DNA of 64,000 nucleotides, taken from assembly GCA_037447605.1 (NCBI GenBank), contig CM074813.1:2407930-2471929 (forward strand). The letters are read 5' to 3'. Origin of the DNA: Zygnema circumcarinatum (taxonomy: Eukaryota; Streptophyta; Zygnematophyceae; Zygnematales; Zygnemataceae). A model generated the notes under the pieces. The model made no database searches. It was not told the DNA's origin and saw only the letters and a program-made list of their open reading frames with translations. The position numbers were made by a program, and so were the translations under genes. Positions 53,503-64,000 of the stretch are shown in pieces. Numbering within the stretch: position 1 is the stretch's first letter; each line of letters opens with the position of its first letter.

Positions 53503-56500
53503 ATGAGCGCTGCGCGGCAGCTGGAGGTGGAGCCATCCCGGCTTGAATTCCAGTGTGAGTGTTGTGGAAGGGACAGTTGTCGCTTTCTTGCGATTACTGA
53601 AGGAGTTGAGTGGGGCTTAGGCGGAGTTGTGAGTGTGACTGCAGAGGCTTATGTTTGGATGAGGATGAGCTCGATTAATGTGAATTAAGTCGGATGTGCA
53701 TTTCGTTTTGCAGTTCAAGTTGGACGTGAGCTGACATGCAGACTCCAATTGAAGAACAATGGGAACAGTTCGCTTTGTGTCAAGGTGCGATTGAATAATT
53801 TTCCGTACACATGCCCCCGTCTAGAGTTGCGAGCGACTTTTTTTTCTACCTCATTTGATCATTTGCGCACAGTTTAGTTTCACTCTCCCGCATTTGTTCG
53901 TGTTTGGAATCAATAGCCACGCCCAGAGTGATCCTGTAACCTCAGCGTTGTTAGCTTCATAACCTAAAATAATAATGAACACCCCCATTTTCTAATTCAT
54001 TGATGAGTGCCCTCCAGCACACTGTCATGTTGGAAAGGTTCTGAGCATGTACAGGACAGACAGCTGAAATGTGGAAAAATCCTCGGTTCTCACATGCTTC
54101 AAAAGCATTTGATACTTGAAATCTTGTCTTTCTCGCCATTATCAGCACGTGAATTTTTTACTTTTTTTTGGCAAATCAGATTACTGCAAGTGGACGCCAT
54201 CGCTATCGAATCGAGCCCTCAAACTCGATCATCACGGCAGGCGCTGGTGGAGTTGTAAACAGTGAGTCTCGTGCCTTTTTTTTCTCCTTTTAAACGTAGC
54301 AAGTAGCGATTGTCCATCCGCAACCTATTAGTAACAGACAATTCATGGACTTCTCCCTATACTGCAATTTCCTCAAACATGTAGGAAAGCCCTCTTGGGA
54401 GTAGCTGAAGCTGAAGATTTCGAGGATGGTTTACTCTACAGCTTTGAGGCAACCATACATAGAGGGAGGACTCCATGACATTTTTGGTATTCACATTTCG
54501 ATAATGCTTGCAAGTGAACAATCACCACTATGGTTTATATCCAATGGAATGTTCTCAAAGCTTGTACTGGACCACGAGGCTTTCAATTGTGCATTAAGCG
54601 GATGCTACTTGTGAACTAATTCCTAAAGGTTCCGAAGGAGAGATGCCTTGGTGACTGTCATCTGAACACACAATTCTGAAAAACCCTAAAATCTGTTTGC
54701 GGGTCTTCGCCTCCAGATTCCTGATTTCCTAATTGCGCCTAGACACATCTATCTTTTTAATGGAAAGTACACGTAAACATTTGGATGCTACCAGGATTGT
54801 CGTGAATTGTTAACGCATGTTAAACAGAGCCAAAAACGCCCATTAGCCACTGCTAGCCTTTCCGTTTGTAAATAACACAATGACTTTAGCAAATACAGCA
54901 GCTTTGAGCTTTGCACATCCTCACTCTCATCAGCTGAGAGAAATACCTCGGCTGTGTTTGGATTCAAACTTGTACAATGAAGTTTGATGATGTGTTCACG
55001 GGTTCGAGCAATAATTGTTTAGTCCATATTACTTCTTAGGCTGAATGTTATCCTTTGTTGTGCCGTTGTTTTGGGGCTTAAATCTGGTTATCTGGGTTTG
55101 TTCCTGTTTCAGTCACATGCGAAGCTCTGAAAGCAAAGCCCTCAGGCTTCTTTAACGATGCATTAATGGTTGAAAGCTATTTGGCACCGGCCGGAGCTGA
55201 AGCGGCTGATCAGGTACTGCTACTCAACCGTTTCCGGAACGAGTAACTTGCTGGAAATCAGAACTTGAGTGACTCAAATAAAACTGCTGAATGCAGCGGA
55301 GTAGCAGCAACTTCTTTGTTACTATCTTGTATTTTTTTTCTGACTCACAGTCTCACATGTTCTGGGTTGCCGTCTACCGTACTATGTCTTGATGATCTTC
55401 TTGTCCATAATATTTGCAATGTCCAATAATCATTGCAGTCTTTGGGAAAAAACGTGAATAAGGTGAAGCTGCCAGTCATCTTCTCTGACAATCAGCAATC
55501 GCCTGTTGCTGTGAGTGCTACCACACCCTTTTTTGCGCTTCTTGTATACTTGCGAATGTCTTCGATTTCCGAATTAGTTCTCCTTATCAGGCAAAGTTCC
55601 TTTTTCCTTACCGTGAGAGTGAATCTGAGTAATTGATATGAAGCTGTGGAATGCAGCAGAGTGGCAGCAGCTACCTTGGAATATTTGGTAAGCGCTCGAG
55701 CAGCATTGGTGGTGATGAAAGCCCTCCTGTGGCAACAGTGGTAACATTTGAACTCTGCTATCACCTTTCATACTCTACCCTTCTCTTGCTTTAGCTTAAA
55801 GTTTTAGGGTTAAAGGCTGATCCCCAGAGCATGTTGAACGAGCTGCTTAGCCGTCTTGAACGCCATATTGTTAGCAGATGGGGTTCTATCGTTCACATTT
55901 GTTCACTCTCATTATAGTGTTCTTTATTACACGCTCTCCCTCTGTCTCCCTCCTCGCCCCGCTCCCCGTCCTACACCGTCTCCTCCCGTTCCATTTCCCT
56001 TCCCTCTCCCTTCCCCCTCTGTTCCCTCCTCCCCTTTTATCGGTGGAGCCACTTTTGCAACTTTTTTTTACCAAAGGAGCTTTTGCTATAGGATGTTCAC
56101 TGGGAAAGTGTGATGTTTTTGCATATGTGCCCGCATTCATATTGCTTAGCGACTGTATCGAATATCTGCTAACGTGATCTGACGTACGGACGGCGTGTGG
56201 AGGGAGTAGGTTGCAGATGAAGTGGAGGCAGTGAGGGCGGGGAGAGATCGTGAGGGAAGACGAGCACAACAGCAGCAGCAAGAATTGGTAACTTGTTAGC
56301 CATGGCTTCTTCGTCCTATTCCCAGTTTTGGACTAGGAAACACATTCCACGTTATGAAGTGTACAAACATCCATCTCCACATGCTATGTAAATCTCTTTA
56401 AACGACGAGTATTCAATTTTTCACGTGAAAATGCTTTAGAGGCTATTGTAAAGCCTCTACTCTAAGCCTTAACTGTTCTGCTTGTGAATCAATTGTTGAA

Positions 56501-59500
56501 CTTAAAAGGAGGATATCGATTGATGTTGAGGGAAGTTGACCATGAAGTAGTTATGACTCAACTTGTTGTTGGGAGCAGGAAGCCATGAATGGTAGTCGGA
56601 GTGCTGAAAACGGGAGGGAGGAAGAGGGCAGCCCTTCTACCTCCTCGGGAGGGTTGGCCGAGGCAGAGAGACAAAAGTACGAGCAAAAAATAAAGGCTCT
56701 CGTTGACGAATCCGATGCAGCTAAAGAGCGTGCGGCAGAAGTGAGTGCTTTAGAGGACCCAATTTAGGATGGGCAGCTTTAGAAGATTGGGATTTCCCGC
56801 TTGGGATGGATAAGTATCTCGTCAAAGCCATGAAAGCTTAAGGAATGGGTGAACCAACCTGCATAGAGAAGTCTCAAAGGAACGAACGGAACTGGCATTT
56901 GACTGCACACAGAGGCCTACATTTGTGTTTATCGCCATTAGTTGCTTTCTTTTTCCGATTCTTCAACACAGCATTAGAGTTTCTTCAAACGTATGTTCTT
57001 CTTAGGGGAGCTTTGCAGGCAAATAAAGTCCGGCGGAACGTGACTCAGCAGATGGCTGATCTCAAGCTGAAATATCAGGTGTGTAACCTCACTCTGCTTG
57101 CATGCTGAAACTGAGCTAGTTTAGAGTAATGTTTTGTTGTGTCATATTGTCATTGCATGCGGTTTTATTCTCCTCATCTGAACACACGCATGTGCTCAGA
57201 TGAAGAAAGCTGAATTCACTGAAACTGACAAGGTAAACTTTTATTTCCTAGGCATTGGGATTCGACTTTGACATTGAACTGCCTTGTGCAGGAGGATAGG
57301 CGGGCTGCAGAAGAAAAGTCGCAGCTGGAGATATCAACAACAAAGAGTCAAAATATGGCGTTGACTGCACAGGTTAATTCTTGATAGATTCCAAGGACAA
57401 TGTTCGAAATAGGTTGGGATTGAACTGGAAGCTGAAATATTTGTTTGCTGAAGGACTGGAGGAACTTGTGAGGCATAAAGAGGTAATAGTGTTGTTTGTG
57501 ATCTTTGACGTTGTTCGGATGCAATCTCATACTTCAAATTGGCTTCATGTGGAGCAATTGCAGCTGGCAGAGATGACCACCCTCTGCTCAGAAGCAGTGA
57601 GGAGGTGTGAGACGCTGCAGGCAGAGCTGGTCCGTACTTTCCACCCCTTTTGACAGCTTATAGTTATGCCACACTTTATGCTTCCCTTCCTACTTGCTTT
57701 GAAGTCTCGTTCTTGCTGCTCTCCCACTTTCTCGTTCTCTCTTTCCTCTAGCTTTTGCTCCGTGTCCCTATTGCTCTATATCTCATTCGCTCTCCCTCTC
57801 CGTCCTTTCTTCCCGTACCTCATTCCTTCCCTCCATCGAACGGCTCTGATCGCCTGCAAAATGTTTTTATGTTCACACTCCCATTCGGAACATCCCCCTC
57901 TTTGAATCTATAGATACACTGCAGTTTTGGGCAGCACATGCTAAGATGTTTTTCCATTTCTCCTCTCCGCGATGTGCCCCACAGTTACTGTTTAGAAGGA
58001 TGAGCATGTCCAGGATATGAATATGGAGGGAGACTCTTGCAGGAGGAGGCCCGTTTGGAGCGCGAAGAGACTGCAGAAGCCCTGCAAGAAAAGAACAAGG
58101 TGATGGCGCACTTGCAGGAGGCTTTGAATAAGGTATGTTTTACATTCAGAGGAGGGAATAGCTTGCTTGAGAAGGGATACTGCATGAGCACACTGCTTGA
58201 GTATTTGGGGAGAGAAACTGTTACATGCACATGCGATGCTAAAGGTAGCTTGCTATCTTGTTTTTTTATTTTTTCGTGAGTTTTGGGTGTTTTGGGTAAG
58301 GGGAGGAGAGGGATGCTTGTTGATGTTTCATCGCCCAGAGGTTTGAGTTGGCTTACCTTCTCTTGCCATTTTTTGGCGATTTGAACAGAGAGGAGTGCAG
58401 CGGGGAGTGCAGCCGGAGCACGAGGATGTTGAAACTGTGAGTTTGGCTTGGGTGATGAGAAATAGGAAGCATTAGACATTTGGTAAAGGAGAAATTAGTG
58501 TTCCTGCTCTATCCTCGTCTTTTGTTTTCCAGCACAGTAAGACTGCCATGGAGATGCTTTCTACACTCCACCTTAAAAGCGACCAGGACTTGGTTATCAT
58601 CCTAAAGGGCTCTCAATGATAGAGATAGAAGGGATGAAGTTTTTTCGTGTTTGCTCTCTCTCTCTTCCGTCCGTAACAGTTGCGATTTCTGCTGTGGTTC
58701 TTTATCAGCTTCGCAATGAGCTGCGGGAGATGAGAGAGGCATGCTCTATTGGGCTGCAGCAGCTTGAGGATCGCCAGCACGAGTTGGTTGGACCTCTTAT
58801 CATCCCTCAGCCTGATGGGTTGAAGTTATCTTTTCATGGAACTGTCTTCTATGCCACGTTTCAGAATCAGCAAAAAAAAGGAAAAAAAGAAAGGAAAGAA
58901 AGGAGAAAGGAAGAAGAAAGGAGTCTCTGTAAACACTCTGCAAGCTGGGTGTCGGGCTCATTCAGAACTCAGCCATGGGAGTTCCATCTTGGAGCTTTAT
59001 CAATGTTCTGAAACGTATATTTCACTCTTGTTTATGTCTCCCGTTGTCTCTCAGTTTCCTCCCTCATTTCTCCCTTCCCAACGCTTACACATTTCCTCAG
59101 ACTCTCCTCGTCTTCTCTACTGGCCTCCCACTGTTGTCTTTCATATCCTATTCATCCACACACTAAGCATGCAATGATTCATATAAATACGTTAATAGCT
59201 ATTAGATGTGACATCATGTGGGTTGGCCCCTCCCTCCCCTTCAGGAGGCTTTAAATGAGGAGAGGAGAGCAGCGGTGGAGAGCAGAGCGGAGGCGGAGAG
59301 GGAGCTTCAAGTAGTGCAGGGGAAGAAGCAAAGGCTTGAGGCAGATATGGTGGGGCTTAAGAGGGAGCTCATGGAAAGTCAACTACTGCAGGCTCCAAAG
59401 GTAGGTAGCCCATATCTGAATAACCCTAAAACTTCTGTATGCTTTGAATATCTAGAAACAATTTTAGGGACGGAGCAAGGGCTTAGAGGTAGGAAGGGAG

Positions 59501-62500
59501 TGGGAATGAACAGTTTCATTTGTGGAGGCTCAGAGTGTCTAACATATGCTTTTCTTTTCGTTTCGTTCCATTTCTTTTCTTTTCTTTTGTCGACACTTGT
59601 TGTGGAACACAGGAAAATGTTCCGGAAGAGCTGCGGGAATTGCGGCTGAAGTTGCAGATGTTGCAGGCTGAGATGGAGAGAAAGGTGCGGACACGGAAGA
59701 GGGGTAGTCGGGGAGTGGATTTTAGGCATGGCTTAGAATTAGTGAAGTGATGCAGTATGGAGCATTCGAACTAGACATTCATCTGCATGAAAATTGTATT
59801 CTTGCTTGGCATTAGTTTGAAAGGATGGGTAACTAGCCTCGGTCCCCACTCTGATATGCTCATACTTCCTTTGAATGAATGTGAGGTTTTATGCTTGCAG
59901 GAGGCACGGTATGGAGCTCTAATGCAACATCAGTTGGAGCTGAAGAAGAGGATCAGAATGCTCGAGAGAGGAGGGGTGCGATCCTTCACACAGTTGTGCA
60001 TCTTGGCTAGCCAATACCTTATATTGCTGCAGAGATGCACGCATTTTCCTTCCTTGCTATCTCATCTTCCGAGTAATGACTAGTCTGACTGTCTAATGAT
60101 ATAAGATGATGATGTAAGAGGAAGTTGAGAAAGATGCTGACATCGTTTGGGTTCGATGGAGCAGAAGGCAGAGGGAAGCATTGCAGGGCCGGAGCTGGCA
60201 GAGGCAGAGCAGCGAATTGCAGAGCTTGAAGCGTTGGCTGCAGAGGTGACTTCTTCATGTCTTTCTTTATTCTTTACATTATTTTGTGTTTTTCTTACAG
60301 AGATACAGACCCTGCAGAAGGGATGCTTTTGCTTGAGGTACACCTTTTTTTTCCCTAGCATTTTAGGAGTGGTTTTGATCTAGTTTGACATCTCACAGTA
60401 TGGTGGGAGTGCGCAGCGGGACAGAACTATTGAAGCCCTTGAAAAGGAGAAGGAGGCTCGCCTGCTTGAAAAAGGAATTCCGTCGGAAAGCAAGCATGTA
60501 GGAGGTTTCTCCGCAATGCCGCAATGTTTCGTATAGAGAAACAGTAAATTTTTTTTTTCTTTTTGTTTTGTCAGCTGGTGGAGTGAGGAAGTAAACCATG
60601 CATGGCTCATAGACATAATCCGGGTACTTCTTTCCTTCCGGTTTTCAAAGGCTGTAACACTGAAAAGGGAAGCATTGTTGGTAGTTTATTTGAACTCTTT
60701 TCTGCAGAGTGGATGCAGGCGGAGGAGGAGATGGAGGATGGGAAGGAGGATGAGATGAGAATTCTGAAGGAAGACTTGAGGGAATTTAAAGAGGAGAATG
60801 ACAATCTTGTGGAGGAGGTCCTACTCCTTCAACGTGATGCTGAGCAGCTGCAGAGCTCCAATAAGAAACTGCTTGATCGCCTCGCCACTTCTACAAAGGT
60901 GATATAGAGGTATAGAGAATATCTTTTGTAGCATTTCCGTACGATCAAGTGAGAGAAATCTGCCATGATTGTAGTATGCGATTTGTCCTCTTGCAGGATT
61001 TCCTCTGTGTTTCGTAGTCAATTAAGAACTTTCACTCTTAGTGGGGATAAATGTCCTGCTGTCGTTTGGCTATAAAACGGTTGTTTGAACCATCTCACAA
61101 ATTGTGGAAGAAGTGGGACCTTTTCCAGGTGAAGGAGGAACTGGAGAGCTTTAAGCGAAAGCATGACGAGCTGTTGGCAGAGTGTGAACAGTTGAAGGAG
61201 CAGCTGGTGAGCTTGCTTGTAAGGGAGGCCAACGCTGCTTCTGCTTTGCTAGAGCAACTTTGATGGTGATCTTGAATCGATTGTTTTTGTGTTTATTTGA
61301 GTGAAAATCTTCATAGGAGGTGGAGGGTGAAAACTTGCAAAGGACACAGTCATCAGGAGAGAAGCAGAAGGAGGTGGAGGAGGTATTTGAGAGAGAGGAG
61401 CTCCAAAGGGAGATGGAGATCCTGAAGGGCCACGTGGCAGACTTGCAGAACGCCTTGGAGGAGAGTGAGGAGAGAGCAAAACAGGTCTGCTCAACTTCTT
61501 ATAGTGTCACCAAAATGCCCATAAATAGAACCCTAGACACGGGCTAATGAGCATTCATATGGGTAGTCTTTTAAATATTGGAAAGCAGACTGGCAACAGG
61601 ATTTGACCTCATGCATCTGCTGATGTTGCATGTTCATTTGACGCAATTTTTTTTCTTTCTTTTTTTGAGGATAAAAGAAGGAAGGGATTGAAACTGATAT
61701 GACAACTGGGTCATTTTCTTGGGGGGCCACCTTCAATGACAATCGAGATTTTTTATAAAGTCAATGAGTTAACTTTAGCTTTAGACAACATTGGATGCAA
61801 GCATGTCTTCATACACTTCTGCTCGTCTGTAGCTTGCCAGGCAGCTTCTGAACGGCTATTTGTAATGCACTATTAAACAATCTCAGACACTATACACAAA
61901 GTCACGTTATTCAAAAGTATGTGCATGCATCTGTAGTTCCGACACTCATGGCTGAGAAATTGAAGGAGAAATGGTGTTTTTTTGACAGGCGAAGGATGAG
62001 CTGGAAAGCTTCAAAGAAACGTACCACGAGGTTGTGGCGGAATGTGAATATCTCAAGCAATGCTTGGTATGAACTGTGCTTTCCTACCTATCTATACCAC
62101 CCTTAGTTTCCGCTTAACCTGAGCAAGTATGATGAAGGCCATTCAACTTACATACTCGCGTTCTGTGTTTGAATGGGACCCACTCAGGAGGTGGAACGGG
62201 GAAAATCGCAGAATGCAAAGCAGTCGGAAGAGCAGCTGAGGGAGTTGGAGCGCGTGAGAGAGAGTGGGAGGGAGAGAGAGAGAGAGCTCCGAAGAGAAAG
62301 AGAGGCCCTGCAATGTCGTGTTGCAGACCTTGAGGCTGCTTTGGAGAGTGGCGAAGCAAATGTGAGCAAGGTCTGATCATATATGCACAAAATCACCCAC
62401 AAACCCAAATAATGATCACTAAAGACTATTGCATGCAAAGACCATTGTGAATGTTCTAAATATGGCAAAAACTACCATGAACTGCTATCTTGGAAAAAAA

Positions 62501-63921
62501 AGAAAATTGCCTCCATAGCGCCTCGCTCTTATGGTCTTTTTGAAGCCCTTGAACTGTCTGCTTCATTCAGTTATTATGTCATCTCTTTCAGAAATCATAA
62601 ACAAAAGAAAGAATTATTGATTGCAGAGATATTGTGGAATTCTAAACCGATTGTAACTATTGGAAGCAGTCAATATACGAAAGAAAAAGCATGTTTGAAA
62701 GAAAGTTATCTTCATGTGTATGGGGTGTTTATTGCCTTCAAGCTACGCGCTGATATTCACACTCTTTTAGCTAAGAACTGAGCGAGAAATTACGTCTTGT
62801 TACAGGCAAACCATGAGCTCGAGAGTTTCAAGAAGAAGTATGACGAGGTTACGGAAGAGTGCGAGCACCTTCAACAACTTTTGGTAAGCTTCCAGATGAA
62901 ATCTACTATTTTAACTGCATCTTTAATTGTGTTTCTGGGGATCTGAATTTGACAATTGAAACATTTCAGGCTTTCGCTGAAGTTTCTACTTCTGTGCTTT
63001 GTCTTGAGTCACGTAGGAGGAGGAAGAGGAGAAATCCCGGCTATTGACAGAGCAGCTGAGGGAGTTGGAACGTATGAGGGAGAAAGAGGGAGAGCTCCGG
63101 AGAGAGAGAGACTCTCTGCAAGCATCCTTGGAAAGGAGCGAGGCGAGCGTTATTGAGGTCCGATCACATTTGCAGCATGTTTTCATGATGTACAGCTGTC
63201 TCCATTCAAAATCTTAATGCTCGATAGACCGAATAGCAAGCTTTAAAAACATGAATAGTGTGTGGCCATTGGCAGAGTGAGCAGTATATCGAAACTTTGC
63301 GGCGGCAATCGCAGAGTTTGCAGGAGCAAGTGAATACTGCCAAAACTGATGCTCAAAGAAAGGTGCGCATCTGGGAATGGGCTTGTTTTGCTACCTTCAC
63401 TCGCCCGGTTTCAATTTCATCTTTCAAAGTATTGTTTATTTTTTCCACTGGCCAGTGAGGATGTGGATGTGAATAAAGCATTGGGCTTCACTTGTCTCCT
63501 CCTGCACATGAGAATGCCAACACGTGTTCATTATCTGCTATTTCTTTCACTTTGACAACTGCTTTCCTGCTAGTCTCGTTTTCTTGTCACTGGAATTCCA
63601 CCAACCTCAGCCTTTGACTTTCAAGCATGTTGACCCTCTTCTCTGCCAATGGCTGTTAACGTCGTTTCTGCCGTTTGTGGACTCATGGACATCTGAAGAG
63701 GAAAAACTGCTTGAAACAATATCAGTAGGATATCGGAGAATAGAACGTTCTCTCAAATGTGGCCTATGCTGGTTATTCTTCGGTTTCTTCGGCACTGTGC
63801 AAGATAGCTGCTTGACATTATTCCCAATTGCGAAAAAATGCAGGCTCAGGTCCAAGTGATGGAAATTACATCGGATTTGAGTGCAGCTCGCGAGCAAACT
63901 CGTGAAGTGTTGGCCCAAATG
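53503..63921 (+). CDS. VAP-like MSP-domain protein with a very long coiled coil (3' end outside window)
   Basis: Exons: 53503-53554, 53714-53784, 54180-54261, 55113-55213, 55439-55510, 55657-55687, 56217-56287, 56579-56740, 57019-57078, 57200-57232, 57292-57372, 57564-57629, 58043-58132, 58389-58436, 58709-58786, 59245-59400, 59613-59684, 59901-59975, 60165-60245, 60399-60497, 60719-60898, 61129-61206, 61317-61484, 61989-62066, 62188-62370, 62806-62883, 63017-63157, 63276-63362 and 63844-63921, then off the edge; at least 884 residues. Residues 1-126 align with the MSP domain of plant VAP27 proteins (LEVEPSRLEFQF, LQLKNNG, YRIEPSNSIITAGAGG, VKLPVIF). VAPs are ER tail-anchored tethers with one short coiled coil; here hundreds of heptad residues follow. 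Optional exons may exist at 58533-58596 and 57431-57481. The Lys that usually precedes the hydrophobic Phe-Met/Leu pair is Ala (NDALMVE). The family call is good and the function inferred. Whether a membrane anchor follows cannot be seen. Confidence 0.78.
61129..63157 (+). repeat. Three tandem copies of a two-exon coiled-coil module
   Basis: Short exons 61129-61206, 61989-62066 and 62806-62883 are each exactly 78 bases and encode related 26-mers (ELESFKRKHDELLAECEQL, ELESFKETYHEVVAECEYL, ELESFKKKYDEVTEECEHL). Each is followed by a longer exon (61317-61484, 62188-62370, 63017-63157) with related EQLRELERxRE, ELRRERxxLQ and LExSE patterns. All are phase 0 at both ends, so copies can be added without frame change. 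Confidence 0.85.
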
Positions 63922-64000
63922 GTGGGTTTCTTCCCTCCCTCGTTCCCGCCCTCATGTGCAGCTTCTAAAGCTTTTCCCATACACACTGCCTTTTGGGTTC
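63922..64000 (+). other. Intron of the VAP-like gene at the window edge
   Basis: Begins with the donor GTGGGT after the exon ending at 63921; the gene continues past base 64000. Confidence 0.7.

Noticed and set aside
58533-58596. Possible extra exon of the VAP-like gene after TTTTCCAG
   Set aside because: The donor would be weak (TTG|GTTATC) and the encoded peptide is not clearly coiled coil; it is left as optional.

Overview
The window is nuclear DNA from a green-lineage plant, most likely a streptophyte alga or bryophyte-grade plant; the species cannot be fixed from sequence alone. All multi-exon genes have GT-AG introns (one GC-AG) of roughly 70 to 1,080 bases. The best relatives of the products are plant types: a PHOS32/PHOS34-type universal stress protein, an RH35-type DDX41 helicase and an LPLAT1-type MBOAT acyltransferase. 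5' regions carry telo-box (TTTAGGGTT) and G-box (CACGTG) motifs. I placed exons by eye from splice sites, reading-frame phase and family similarity; in the recognised genes the phases close without a break.

Layout. 1-3829 (+): 3' part of a kelch/coiled-coil gene cut by the window edge. Its first ~990 bases recur inverted at 8063-7343, as part of a broken 5' gene copy (about 8716-7473, -). Between the copies lie a long foldback (6080-6490) and simple repeats. 10650-12531 (+): universal stress protein behind a G-box-rich upstream region. 13105-17714 (-): MBOAT lysophospholipid acyltransferase. 19514-26317 (+): TRPC4AP/TRUSS homologue with a large Gly/Ser-rich insertion. 27848-35372 (-): VPS41, 19 exons. 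36820-38834 (-): armadillo-repeat protein. 38835-43253: GTAC-rich spacer with a small MITE. 43254-45038 (-): intronless, membrane-anchored family-1 glycosyltransferase. 47023-50627 (+): DDX41/RH35 helicase. 51845-53214: hAT-like element with 8-bp target duplications and a nested LTR-like fragment. 53503 to the right edge (+): VAP-type MSP domain joined to a very long coiled coil encoded by many small phase-0 exons.

The genes are ordinary neighbours, not an operon. Several products share endomembrane themes: VPS41 (HOPS tethering), a VAP-like tether, an ER acyltransferase and a predicted ER glycosyltransferase, the last two ending in dilysine retrieval signals. The strongest candidate for something undescribed is the VAP-like/coiled-coil protein, whose coiled coil grew by tandem duplication of a two-exon module and whose MSP domain appears to lack a key FFAT-binding lysine. 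Next are the lumenal-type glycosyltransferase, unusual for a plant, and the inverted partial duplication of the kelch gene.
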